From contig NZ_JAUTAZ010000001.1 in assembly GCF_030818905.1 (NCBI RefSeq), forward strand, positions 1,302,001 through 1,366,000: a stretch of 64,000 nt of DNA. Direction: 5' to 3'. Under the pieces are notes generated by a model. The model saw only the letters and a program-made list of their open reading frames with translations, was not told the DNA's origin and searched no databases. The position numbers and the translations under genes were made by a program. This DNA comes from Microbacterium sp. SORGH_AS_0888. GTDB taxonomy: Bacteria; Actinomycetota; Actinomycetes; Actinomycetales; Microbacteriaceae. Positions 7,616 through 18,563 of the stretch are shown in pieces; position 1 is the first letter of the stretch, and every line of letters begins with the position of its first letter.

Positions 7616-10600
7616 ATGGCGAACATCCAGACCCCTCCCAACCGTCCCCGCCATCTCGGCCGCTGGATCACGGCGGGAGCGACCGTGGCCGTCGTCGGCG
7701 TCGTCGTCGCCCTCGCCGCCGTCTGGCCCGGCTTCGACGCGCAGCAGACCCCGCTCGACGACGGCTCCGTCTGGGCGCTGCAGACGGGCGAGGGCCGGCG
7801 CTACGCGAAGGTCAACACGGAGCTGCACGAGCTCGAGACCGTCAAGCAGGTCGAGAACCCGAGCGGGATCGCGCAGAGCGCGAGCGGACTGTTCGTCTAC
7901 GCCGACGGCGACACCAAGGTCGCCCCGGTGAACCTCGCGACCCCCGTCGACCTCGACGCCGACACGGCGGATGCGTTCCAGCCGACGCCGTCGGGCACGA
8001 ACGAGGTCGCGAGCACGGGCGATGACATCGCCTACCTCACCGACACGGGCGACGTGTACGCGGGGACCATGAGCTCGGGCGGGGCGACCGTCCCGATCGA
8101 CCCCTTCGCCGACGTGAAGGTCGACGAGGGGCAGGAACGCCCCCGCATCCACGCCGATGCGATCGCGGTCTCGGGCACGGGCGTCGTCTACGCCGTCTCG
8201 CTCTCGAACAAGCGCGTCTACTCGGCGGATGTGCGCACCGGCAAGATCCTCTCGGACAAGACGTTCGATCCGGGCGACTCCGAGAAGGCCCAGATCACGG
8301 CGGTGGGCGACACCTGGGTCGTGCTCGACGTCGACAAGGGCCGGATGTGGGACGGTCGCCGCGACGGCGCCGTCACGGTGCAGATGGACGCCGGCGCCCT
8401 GCTGCAGCGCCCGGGCTCGGCGCGCGACGTCGTGTACGTCGCCGACAGCACCGGGCTCGTCTCGATCGCGCTGGACGGCTCGGGGCAGCAGCGCCCGGTG
8501 CAGGCCGCCGGGACGCCCGCCGCCCCCACCGAGGTGTCCGGGACTCTGTACGCAGGCTGGCTCGGCGGCGACTCGGGCGTGCTCTGGTCCTCGGCGACCG
8601 GCACGTCCGACCTCTCCTACGGCGGGGCGTCGCTGGGCGACCAGGTCACGCCCTCGTTCGCCGTCAACGGGTCGCGGGCCATCCTGAACGAGACGTCCGC
8701 CGGCTGGGTGTGGACGGTGCCGGACGGGCAGCTCGTGGCCTCCTCGCAGCAGTGGACCTCGGACGAGAAGAGCCAGCAGCGCAAGGACCAGCAGCAGGAG
8801 GTGCAGCGGGTCATCGACCCCAAGCCCCCGGTGGCGGTGCCCGACGCCTTCGGCGTGCGCGCGGGTCGCAACGTCGTGCTGCCCGTTCTGCTCAACGACC
8901 ACGACCCGAACGAGGACGTGCTCACGATCGTCCCGAGCTCCGTCACGGGTCTGGATCCCGGCTTCGGGACCGTGCGCACCACGAACGAGGACCAGGAGCT
9001 GGTCGTGACGGTGACCCCCGGGGCCACCGGGTCGGCGACGTTCGCCTACCGCGTCACGGACGGCACCACCTCCGACGGCCTGCTCTCGGAGCCCGCGACC
9101 GTGACGCTCACGGTGGTCCCCGAGAACGTGAACAACGCACCCGTCTGGTGCGGCGTGCAGGACTGCCTCGCGACCTGGCCGAGTCCGCAGGTGCTCCCCG
9201 GCGGCACGACGAGCGTCGACGTGCTCGCGGGCTGGGTGGACCCCGACGGCGATCCGATCTATCTCGCCTCGGCCGTCAACCAGACCGGTGTCGGCACGGT
9301 CTCCGCCGACCCCGGCGGCACGATCACCTATCAGCATCCCGATGCGAACGCGGCCGATGCGCTCAGCGTGCAGATCGCCGTGACGGTGTCGGACTCCCGC
9401 GGCGCGACGACCGAGCGCACGCTCACGATCGCGGTCACACCGTCTCCGCAGCTGACGGCCGACTCCTTCGCGATCTCGGGCAATGCAGGCACCCCGCTGA
9501 CGGTGTCGCTCGGCTCACGCGTGCACAACGCGAACGGCGCCCTGACGCTCAGCTCCGCGAAGGCGCTCAACGAGAGCACGAGCTCCGTCGTCCCGAACCC
9601 CGCGGCGATGTCGTTCGTGTTCACCGCAGCCCAGCCCGGCTCCTACATCGTGCAGTACAGCGTGCGCGACAAGGGCGGCGAGGCGTCCGGCACGGCACGG
9701 CTGACGATGCTCGATCCGGCGACCGCGCAGATCTCGACCCCGCCGCTGACGGCGTTCGTGCGGCCCAACGAGGACGCCTCGGTCAACGTCGTGGCCGCCG
9801 TGAACAACCCCGCGGGCGCCGTGCTGCTGGTCAGCGACCTCCGGCCGGAGCCGCTGCCCGACGCATCGCTCAGCGTCGACTCCGTGGGGCAGAACCTCAT
9901 CCGGGTCTCGGGCAGCACCGACAGCGGGCAGCCGGGGACGATCGGGACCGTCGGGTACACCGTCTCCGACGGCAGCGGGAACCCGCTCGCGACCACGACG
10001 GGCGAGCTCACGGTCGTGCTGCTGCCCGCACCGGCGGCCGAGCCGCCGATCGCGGTCGACGACACGGTGACCGTACGGGCCGGCGCGCAGGTCGACATCC
10101 CGGTGCTCGACAACGACACGGCACCCGCGGGCGCGCTGATCGCGATCGACCCGTCGAAGCTCGTCAACGAGTCCGATGCGGGCCTCGCCTTCGCCACCCC
10201 GAACGTCGTGCGCTACCTCGCGCCCGCCGCGGCCGGCACCTACTCGCTCAGCTACACGGTCTACCGGCTCGGCTTCCCCGAGCTGACCGACACGGCGCGG
10301 GTGTTCATCACCGTCATCTCGGCCGACAGCAACAGCGCACCCGTGCCCCGGGACCTCACCGGCCGGGTGCTGAGCGGCGCGAGCGTCACCGTCCCCTTCG
10401 ACGACTACGCGATCGACCCCGACGGGGATGCGGTGACCCTCGACCGCGTCGTGAGCCAGCCCGCCAAGGGCTCGGCCCTCGATCTCGGCGGACGGCACCT
10501 CGCTGCTGTACACGAGCGCCCCGGGTTCGAGCGGGCAGGACTCCTTCACCTACCGGGTCCGCGACCCGTTCGGGGCGACCGGCACGGCCACCGTGCGGAT

Positions 10601-13600
10601 CGGCATCCTGAACGCGCAGTCCGACCCGAGCCCGGTGACGTACAGCGACTACGCGCAGGCGCAGGCGGGCGAGGCGAGCGAGGTCGTCGTCCATCCGGCC
10701 GACAACGACGTGGACCCCACCGGCAGCGCGCTGAGCCTGGTCGAGGTCAAGCCGAACGCCCAGTCGGGCACGGCCGAGTACACGACGCTCGAGTCGATGC
10801 TCACGAAGGTCGACACCGAGGACGGCTCGGTGCGGCTGCGCGCGGGGACGCAGCTGGGCACCTTCTCGTTCGTCTACACGGTGCGCAACCGCACGGGTGA
10901 CACCGCGCAGGGGCTGATCGTGCTCAAGGTCGTGCGTGGCGCCGTCCCCGACTTCCCGGTGGTGACCGACACGACCCTCACGGCCGAGACGCGCGAGAAC
11001 CTCGCCGGCGGGGTCGACGTGGTCGCGGGCAAGGTCTCCTGGACCGGCGGCGACGTCTCGTCGCTGAAGCTCTCGCTGTGGGGCGACGCGAACGGCATGA
11101 GCGTGAGCGGATCGAGGATCTCGGGTCCGCTGCCGAAGAAGTCCCTCATCGTGCCGTTCCAGCTGACGGGGACCTCGTTCAGCGGCACCGAGGTGACCTC
11201 CTACGGCTTCCTGCGCATCCCCGGCGACGACGACATCCAGCTCACGCTGCGCACGTCCTTCCCCGAGGTGCAGGTCAACGAGAAGGCCTCGGTCGAGGTC
11301 GACATGTCGCAGGCGGTGGCCTTCCCCACGGGGCAGACGCTGCAGGTGGGCACGACGGGGCTCGCCGCCAGCGGCGCCCGTGCCCAGGCGACCTGTTCTC
11401 TCGTGTCGGGCACGACCATCCGTTACGACGCGGGGGCGGGCGCGCCCTACACGGACGTGTGCACGGTACCGGTCAAGCTCGCCTCGCAGGAGGACTACAC
11501 CTTCCTGGCACTGCGCATCACGGTCATCGCCGAGGCGCCGCAGCCGCAGCTGCGCGCCGCCTCGCTGAGCGTGAGCCCCGGCTCGCAGACGACCTACGAC
11601 CTCACCGGGATGACGACCTGGCAGGGCACGAGCGACTTCAGCTCGCTGCAGTACGCCGCGGCGTACTCCGGCGATCAGTTCACGGTCGTCCAGCAGGGTC
11701 AGCAGCTGACCGTGACGGCGAAGGACGCATCGCGTCCGGGTCGCGAGGAACCGGTCATCGTCAAGATCACCAACTACCCGGATGCCGCCGCCGCCACGCT
11801 CGTGCTCACGGTCGGCCCGGCGCCCTCGACCCTCCCCAAGGGCGGCACCGCGACCCAGCAGTGCTCGCAGTCGGGCGGGAACGCCTCGTGCACGATCCAG
11901 GTGATCGGCGCCGGCGGCGAGGTCAACCCGCTGCCGGGCACGCCCCTCACGCTCGTGTCGGTGACCGGCCCCAGCAACTGCCGCGGCGTGACGTTCACGC
12001 AGTCGGGCAGCAGCGCCGTCACCGCGTCCTGGTCCGCGGACGCACCCGGCGCCGGCGACTGCACCGGCTCCTTCGTCGTGCAGGACGCGCAGGGACGCCA
12101 GTCCAGCGGCGACCGCAACGGCACGATCATCCTCGACCTGCACGGCCTTCCCGCCGACCCGACCCGCCTGAACTGGACCGCCTACGACGGCAAGAGCGTG
12201 ACGCTCGCCGTCGTGTCGGAGGGAAGCTCCTACCCCGCCGTCACCGGCTACCGCGTCAGCGGAGGCGGGCAGCAGGTCACCTGCTCGGCGGCGGGCGTGT
12301 GTCCCCCGATCCCGGCTGCCACCACGACCGGGGGCGGGACGCAGTTCCAGGCCTGGGCGGTCAACTCCGTCGGCGAGTCGCGCAACGCCGTGTCCCGCTC
12401 CGCGTGGGCCTACCAGGCGCCCGACGCGCCCACCAGCGTGACATCCGAGCCCACGGGCGACGGGATCGCGCGGGTGACGGTCGCGATCGCGGACTCGTCG
12501 ACGGGTTCCGTGAAGCTGCGCTACAACGGCACGGAGTCCGGCGCGCAGCCGGTCTCCGGCGGAGTCGCGGTCTTCGACAACGTCAACGTCGGGTCGAACG
12601 CGACCCCCGTCGATGTGACCGCCGTGCCGCTCACGCAGAACGTCGTCCCGCCGGCGGACGTGGCCGCGGGCAGCAGCGAGGGCAAGACGACCACGGGCCA
12701 GGCCTGGGGCATCGGCAAGCCGGCCGTCGCCCTGTCCTTCATCGATGGCGCGACCTCCGGTTTCCGCGGATCGGTGACGGTCACCGCGACGGTCGCGCAG
12801 TCCAACGCCGGCTCGGGCTCGCTGTACATCGGATTCGGCAGCAGCCCGGATGCGAACGACTGCACGCCCTCCGTGGCGATCGACGGCCGCACCGGTCAGG
12901 CGTCGAAGACCTACAGCAACGTCGGGATCATCTGGCCGAAGACGTACTACGGCTGCGCCGAGTACCGCTACCAGGGCAACTCCTTCGGTGTGACCGTCAC
13001 GAGCACCGCGCACGCGATCACGGGCAGCAGCATCCCCAAGCCCACCGGTGACGCGACGTACACGATCGAGCTCGGCGGCAAGGACGGCAACGCGACCCGC
13101 ACGGCGTCGCTCACGCACAAGCCCTCGCTGTCCGCGGGCGACGACGGCTTCGAGGTCGTGTACTACGCGGACGGCGGCCAGGGCACGACCGACTTCACCC
13201 AGCTGATCAGCGGGCTGACCTCGGCGGCCGACATCACGGCCAAGACGTGCACGACCGACGGCGGATCCTGCTCGGACAGCGTCGCGGTGACCTCGACCAC
13301 GGCGGCCCGCTACCTGGTCCAGCTCACGTTCGCCGCCACCTGCGGGGAGCAGCCCTCCATGCGAAACCCCAACACCGGCGCCGCCACGACCCACGACGAC
13401 TGGAGCTTCACGGCCCCGACCGCCGCCGCTCCGACCGGCACGGTGACGTTCAAGAACGACTTGGCAGCCTTCGGCACCGCCACCCGCGAGTACAGCAACT
13501 GCGTTCCCGCCGGCGGCGGCACGGGCGGCGGCGGAACCGGTGGCGGCGGTGGCGGCACGGGCGGCGGCGGAACCGGTGGCGGAACCGGGGGCGGCGGCTC

Positions 13601-13616
13601 CGGCACCGGCGGCTGA
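7616..13616 (+). pseudogene. Giant membrane-anchored cadherin/Ig/Fn3-like repeat protein (frameshifted)
   Basis: Joining two frames gives a protein of about 1999 residues. The start ATG is at 7616; one membrane helix lies at about residues 15-37, followed by a propeller-like region and then repeated cadherin/Ig-like modules, each opening like PPVAVPDAFGVRAGRN or PPIAVDDTVTVRAG and containing VDPDGD-type calcium-binding loops. Later come cysteine-bearing domains, an Fn3-like segment (APDAPTSVTSEPTGDG) and a Gly-rich tail of GGGTGGGG repeats. It is presumably outside the cell. The reading frame shifts near 10488-10491: frame 2 ends ALDLGG and frame 3 resumes TSLLYTSAPGSSGQDS, as if one extra G were present. 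The downstream frame stays open for 1000 codons, so sequencing error is likely. It sits between the kinase and the moxR-DUF58-transglutaminase genes. Confidence 0.85.
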
Positions 13617-13659
13617 CCCGACACGAACGGCTGAGAAGACACTTCCCGAAAGGACCCCG

Positions 13660-14625
13660 ATGACCATCACCCCCGAGCAGACCGCCTGGTTCCAGGAGAC
13701 GTTCGACAACCTCGTCGCCAACGTGGAGCAGGTCGTGCTGGGCAAGCGCCACGTGATCGAGCTGGCGTTCACGGCGATGATCTCCGAAGGCCACCTGCTG
13801 CTCGAGGACTTCCCCGGAACGGGCAAGACCTCGCTCGCGCGTGCCATGGGCCAGTCCGTGCAGGGCACCTCCAGCCGCATCCAGTTCACCCCGGACCTCC
13901 TCCCCGGCGACGTCACCGGCATCACGGTCTACGACCAGAAGAAGGGCGAGTTCGAGTTCCACACCGGCCCGATCTTCGCCAACATCGTGCTGGCGGACGA
14001 GATCAACCGGGCGAGCCCGAAGACCCAGTCGGCGCTGCTGGAGGTGATGGAGGAGGGCCAGGTCACCGTCGACGGCGTGACGCGCCCGGTCGGGCTGCCC
14101 TTCCTCGTGGTCGCCACGCAGAACCCGGTCGAGCAGGCGGGCACCTACCGGCTGCCGGAGGCCCAGCTCGACCGCTTCATGCTGAAGACCTCGCTCGGCT
14201 ACCCGGATCACGCCGCGACCGTGCGCATCCTCGAGGGGACCGCCACCACGAAGCGCGAGCTCGCGCCCGTCGTGACCCCGCAGGGGGTCGTGACGCTCGC
14301 CGACATCGCCCGCGACGTCTACCTCAACCCGCTCGTGCTCGACTACATCGCCCGGATCGTGGAGGGCACGCGCAACGCCACGCAGGTGCGGCTCGGGGTC
14401 AGCGTCCGCGGCGCGCTCGCGCTCACGAAGGCGTCCAAGACCTGGGCCGCGGCCCACGGTCGCAACTACGTGACCCCCGACGACGTGAAGGCGCTCGCCG
14501 AGCCCGTGCTCGCGCACCGTCTCATCCTCGATCCCGAGGCGGAGTTCGACGGGGTCACCGCGAACGCCGTCATCGGCCAGGTCCTCCTCGACACCACGCC
14601 GCCGACCCAGCGAGAGTCCGTGTGA
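13660..14625 (+). CDS. MoxR family AAA+ ATPase
   Basis: A 321-residue cytosolic AAA+ ATPase of the MoxR/RavA type, thought to act as a chaperone with DUF58 and transglutaminase partners. Walker A is visible in FPGTGKTSLAR, Walker B in LADEINRASPKTQSALLE, sensor 1 in VVATQNPVEQAGTY and the arginine-finger region in LPEAQLDRF. The open frame runs 40 codons further upstream over the Gly-rich tail of the previous gene; ATG at 13660 with GAAAGGA upstream is the natural start. It ends in a GTGA overlap with the DUF58 gene, which indicates translational coupling. Confidence 0.94.
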   Translation: MTITPEQTAWFQETFDNLVANVEQVVLGKRHVIELAFTAMISEGHLLLEDFPGTGKTSLARAMGQSVQGTSSRIQFTPDLLPGDVTGITVYDQKKGEFEFHTGPIFANIVLADEINRASPKTQSALLEVMEEGQVTVDGVTRPVGLPFLVVATQNPVEQAGTYRLPEAQLDRFMLKTSLGYPDHAATVRILEGTATTKRELAPVVTPQGVVTLADIARDVYLNPLVLDYIARIVEGTRNATQVRLGVSVRGALALTKASKTWAAAHGRNYVTPDDVKALAEPVLAHRLILDPEAEFDGVTANAVIGQVLLDTTPPTQRESV

Positions 14626-15977
14626 GCTTCCAGACCGAGTCCCGCATCAGCCGCACATCGGCGGCCACCGGAACCTCGACGTCCCGGACCAGGTACACGA
14701 CCTCGCGCACCACGACGGTCGTGGTCGTCGGCAGCATCAAGTTCTGGCGTCGCGTGCGCAACGCCGTCGCCGAGGGCTGGACCTGGGTCTCCGAGACGGT
14801 CGGGGTGGCCGGATGGCTGCTGGTGGCGACCGTGGTCATCGGGCTCGTGGCGGGACTCATGTTCGGCTGGATCGAGTTCGTCGTGGCGGGCATCATCGCT
14901 GCGGCGCTGCTGGTCATGTCGGTGCCGTTCCTGTTCGGCGCCCGCTCCTACTCCGTCGATCTCTCGCTCGGGCACGATCGGGTGGTCGCGGGGACCGAGG
15001 TGTCCGGGGCCCTCTCGGTGCGCAACGTCGGGCGGCGCATCGCGCTGCCGGGAAGCGTCGACGTCCCGATCGGCGACGGCATCGTCGAGATCAACGTGCC
15101 GCTGCTGCGGGCCGGCGCGACCTTCGACACCGACGTCTCCGTGCCCGCGCACCGGCGCGGGATCATCTCGGTCGGCCCTGCGCGCACCGTCCGGGGCGAT
15201 CCACTCGGCATCCTCCGCCGCGAGAACACGTGGAAAGACGTGCACACCCTCTACGTGCATCCCGTGACGACGGCGATCCCCTCCACCAGCACCGGGTTCA
15301 TCCGCGACCTCGAGGGCAACCCCTCGAGCCTCATCGTCGACGCCGACATCTCCTTCCACGCGATCCGCGAGTACGTCCCGGGCGACTCGCAACGGCAGAT
15401 CCACTGGAAGTCGACCGCGAAGACCGGCACCCTGATGGTCCGCCAGTACGAGGAGTCCCGGCGCTCCCGGATGCTCATCGCCCTCGCGACCGCGGAGAGC
15501 GAGTTCGCCACCGACGACGAGTTCGAGCTCGCCGTCAGCGCCGTCGGCTCGCTCGGGGTCCGCGGCATCCGCGACGGCAGGGATGTCAACGTGATCGTCG
15601 GGGGCGAGATCCCCGAGTTCGCCCGTCGGGTCACGCGCACGATCCGCGAGCTCCCCACCGTCACGACCCGCGTGCTGCTCGACCAGCTCTCGGGGATCGA
15701 TCGCGTCGAGTCCGTCAACCCGCTGGTGGATGTCGCCTCCCTCGCGGTCGAGACCCACCGCGACGTCTCGGTCGGCTTCCTCGTGTTCGGCTCGACCGTG
15801 ACCGCCCACCAGATCCAGTCGGCGGCTCTCGCGTTCCCCTCCGACGTCGGCGTCGCCGCCATCGTCTGCAATCCGGAGGCGGAGCCCGGCTATCGCCGCC
15901 TCGGCGAGATCGCGGTCGTCTCGATCGGACTGCTCGACGACCTCCGCCACATCCTCGGACGGGGGGCGGGCGCATGA
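14622..15977 (+). CDS. DUF58 domain membrane protein
   Basis: A 451-residue protein with a Thr/Arg-rich N-terminus of about 40 residues, two membrane helices (about residues 65-110), then a periplasmic-like beta region and the DUF58 domain. The DUF58 hallmark is seen in REYVPGDSQRQIHWKSTAKT followed by LMVRQYE. DUF58 resembles a von Willebrand A fold and usually partners MoxR ATPases. GTG at 14622 overlaps the moxR stop, and its own stop overlaps the next start (ATGA). The last 100 residues retain a regular VWA-like pattern. Function beyond the module is unknown. Confidence 0.9.
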   Translation: MSFQTESRISRTSAATGTSTSRTRYTTSRTTTVVVVGSIKFWRRVRNAVAEGWTWVSETVGVAGWLLVATVVIGLVAGLMFGWIEFVVAGIIAAALLVMSVPFLFGARSYSVDLSLGHDRVVAGTEVSGALSVRNVGRRIALPGSVDVPIGDGIVEINVPLLRAGATFDTDVSVPAHRRGIISVGPARTVRGDPLGILRRENTWKDVHTLYVHPVTTAIPSTSTGFIRDLEGNPSSLIVDADISFHAIREYVPGDSQRQIHWKSTAKTGTLMVRQYEESRRSRMLIALATAESEFATDDEFELAVSAVGSLGVRGIRDGRDVNVIVGGEIPEFARRVTRTIRELPTVTTRVLLDQLSGIDRVESVNPLVDVASLAVETHRDVSVGFLVFGSTVTAHQIQSAALAFPSDVGVAAIVCNPEAEPGYRRLGEIAVVSIGLLDDLRHILGRGAGA

Positions 15978-18487
15978 GCTCCGCGCTCGGCTCGCGTCGC
16001 GCCCGCCGGAACCGGCGCACCCAGAGCGAGGCCGCGCGGCGCGGGAGGGTCGCGCTCGGCATCGACGCGATCTTCCTGCTCGCCGTCGCGGCGCTCGGAG
16101 TCGTGGCCTGGTGGCCGGTCTACCAGGATGCCTGGCTGCTGCTCGTCGCCGCGGTCGCCTTCGCGATCGCCGCCGCGATCTCGGTCGTCGCCGTGCGACG
16201 GCGCTGGCGCTGGTGGTGGGTCGCGGTCACCGCGCTCGGCGCCTACCTCGTTGTCGGCGTGCCGCTGGCGGCCCCGTCGGCGCTCGGCGACCTCTCGCGA
16301 CTGCCGAACGCGTTCGTCTCCGTCGCGACCGCCCCGGTGACCGGGTGGAAGAACCTCCTCACGCTCGATCTGCCGCTCGGCACCTACCAGGCGACCCTCG
16401 CCCCGGCGCTCATCGTCTTCCTCGTCGCGCCCCTCGTGGCCTTCGCCTTCGCCTGGCGCGGACGGCGGACATGGACCCTCGCCATGCCCGCGGCGCTCAC
16501 GATCCCGGTCACGGGTCTCCTGTTCGGCTCGAGCGCCGTGCGCGGCGTGCTCCGGCTCGGCCCGGTCACGGTCTCCGGCGCCACCGAGCTGCTGACCGGC
16601 GTCGGCGCGCTGCTGGCAGCGCTCGCCTGGTACGTCTGGCGCACCGCGTCCTCGCGTGCGCAGGCGCTGCGCGTCGCGCAGTCCGGCTCGGGAGTGACCG
16701 TGCGCCGCCAGGGGCGCCCCGCGCTGGGCCGCTGGCTCATCGCGGCGGGGATGACCCTCGTCGCGGTGCTCGTCGCGGTCCTCACCGCGCCCCTGGCACT
16801 GGCCGGCACGCCCCGGGACGTGCTGCGGACCGGGGTCGACCCCGACCTGCGCGTCCGCGCCGCGCTGAGCCCTCTGACGACCTACCGGGAGTACTTCAGC
16901 GACGACGAGTACGACAAGGTCCTGTTCGACGTCAGCACGGACGGCGCCGACGATCGCGTGCGCGTCGCGACGCTGAGCTTCTACGACGGCGTCGTGGCGC
17001 GCGTCATGGATCCCTCCGGCGCTGTCGACGCCCAGCGCACCTCCTTCGTGCGGGTGCCGGCGGGCGCTCCGGGCGCGACGACCCGGTCGACCGTCCGGAT
17101 CGACGGCTACACCGGAATCTGGGTGCCGGTCGTGGGCCAGCTGAACGGCATCTCCTTCGACGGGGCGAACCGCAGCGCGCTCTCCGACGGCTTCTTCTAC
17201 AACGACGCCTCCGGGACCGGTGTGCAGCTCGCCGACCCGGGACTCGTGTCGGGCGTCTCGTACACGCAGACCGGGACCGACGCCCGCGCCGGCGACCTCG
17301 CGCAGCTCAGCCCGTCCGCCTCGGCGGGGACGCTCATCCCGGAGGATCGCGTGCCCGCGACGGTGACGGACTGGATCAAGGCGCAGGACGCCCCGGCCGA
17401 CGGCTCGGGTCTCACGCTGCTCATCGACCGGCTCCGCGCGCGCGGGTACCTCAGCCACGCCCTCGACTACGATCCGGCGAATCCCCCGGCATGGGCCGCG
17501 GACCTCGGCGGGTACTCCTTCGAGCCGAGTCGGGCGGGACACTCGCTCGACCGCATCGGCGCGCTCTTCGGCTCGCTGCTCCAGCGCCAGCAGGATGTCG
17601 GCGGCACCGACGATGCGGCTCTCGTGGCCGCGGCGGGAGACGACGAGCAGTTCGCGGTCGCCGGCGCGCTCATCGCCGACGAGCTCGGCTACGACACGCG
17701 GATCGTGCTCGGCGCACGTCTCAGCTCGACGGATGAGACGCTGCCCGCCTGCGAGAACGGTCAGTGCCGCGGCAAGGACATGGCCGCCTGGATCGAGGTG
17801 CGCGACACCACGGGAGCGTGGGTCGCGATCGACACGAGCCCGCAGCACCGGAATCCGATCGCCCCCGAGATCGACCAGCGCAGCGATCCGCAGAATCCCA
17901 CGAAGGTGGAGCCGGAGAAGGCCCAGCTCGTGCCCCCGCCGGATGCGGCGCCCGCCGACGGCGGCTCCTCGAACCAGCAGGACCCGTCCACAGGCCCCGA
18001 CCTCGGCGCCCTCTGGGCGGGGCTGCGGATCGGCGGGATCGTGCTGCTGATCGCGCTCGTGGTCCTCGGCCCCTTCCTCGCGGTGCTGCTCGCCAAGCTC
18101 CTCCGACGTCGGTCACGGCGTCGGGCGGACGATCCGGTGGCTCGCGTCGTCGGAGGCTGGGACGAGTACGTCGACACCGCGGTGGATCACGGGATGCCGC
18201 TCCCCCGGACTCAGACCCGCGTCGAGCTCGCGGAGCTGTACGACGCGGAGCGGACGGGCGGCGCGGTCGCGATCGCGACCTGGGCGGACCGCTCGGTGTT
18301 CGCCTACGACGCGCCGAGCGATGCCGAGAGCGAGGCGTTCTGGGAGCTCGTGGAAGGCGAACGTCGGCGCATGGCGTCGGAGCTGGGCTGGTGGCGGCGA
18401 CTGCGCACGCGCCTCTCGCTGCGGTCGCTCCGCCGGTCCGCAGGACGAGCGCTCGTCGCATCGGAGAGGCAGCGCAAACGCCGCTAG
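15974..18487 (+). CDS. Transglutaminase-like membrane protein lacking catalytic Cys and His
   Basis: An 837-residue protein with several membrane helices in the first 270 residues, an external region holding a transglutaminase-like fold (about residues 480-630), one helix near residue 690 and a cytosolic tail. In active relatives the catalytic Cys sits in a GDC-x2-FA motif and His in HAWVEV. Here they read GDDEQFA (Asp557 in the Cys position) and AAWIEV (Ala604 in the His position), and only the Asp of VAIDTSP (Asp620) is kept. It is therefore probably a pseudoenzyme, perhaps a binding scaffold. It is coupled to DUF58 by an ATGA overlap and ends the moxR-DUF58-transglutaminase module. Confidence 0.88.
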   Translation: MSSALGSRRARRNRRTQSEAARRGRVALGIDAIFLLAVAALGVVAWWPVYQDAWLLLVAAVAFAIAAAISVVAVRRRWRWWWVAVTALGAYLVVGVPLAAPSALGDLSRLPNAFVSVATAPVTGWKNLLTLDLPLGTYQATLAPALIVFLVAPLVAFAFAWRGRRTWTLAMPAALTIPVTGLLFGSSAVRGVLRLGPVTVSGATELLTGVGALLAALAWYVWRTASSRAQALRVAQSGSGVTVRRQGRPALGRWLIAAGMTLVAVLVAVLTAPLALAGTPRDVLRTGVDPDLRVRAALSPLTTYREYFSDDEYDKVLFDVSTDGADDRVRVATLSFYDGVVARVMDPSGAVDAQRTSFVRVPAGAPGATTRSTVRIDGYTGIWVPVVGQLNGISFDGANRSALSDGFFYNDASGTGVQLADPGLVSGVSYTQTGTDARAGDLAQLSPSASAGTLIPEDRVPATVTDWIKAQDAPADGSGLTLLIDRLRARGYLSHALDYDPANPPAWAADLGGYSFEPSRAGHSLDRIGALFGSLLQRQQDVGGTDDAALVAAAGDDEQFAVAGALIADELGYDTRIVLGARLSSTDETLPACENGQCRGKDMAAWIEVRDTTGAWVAIDTSPQHRNPIAPEIDQRSDPQNPTKVEPEKAQLVPPPDAAPADGGSSNQQDPSTGPDLGALWAGLRIGGIVLLIALVVLGPFLAVLLAKLLRRRSRRRADDPVARVVGGWDEYVDTAVDHGMPLPRTQTRVELAELYDAERTGGAVAIATWADRSVFAYDAPSDAESEAFWELVEGERRRMASELGWWRRLRTRLSLRSLRRSAGRALVASERQRKRR

Positions 18488-18490
18488 GGT
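18485..18490 (+). promoter_or_regulatory. Candidate -10 hexamer within CCGCTAGGGTGA
   Basis: TAGGGT overlaps the stop codon of the transglutaminase-like gene. The 12-base string CCGCTAGGGTGA recurs at 23466-23477, also upstream of an FHA gene, suggesting two internal promoters used in parallel. Confidence 0.45.
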
Positions 18491-18563
18491 GATCCCCACG
18501 GAGGGGCCTTCCCCCGCGGGATGATGAGTCGGTGCCCCGTGGCCGACGGAGAAGGGACGCAGA

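Noticed and set aside
10386..13925. Minus-strand frame of more than 1100 codons opposite the surface protein
   Set aside because: It overlaps the repeat protein and moxR and has no recognisable domain; a GC shadow.
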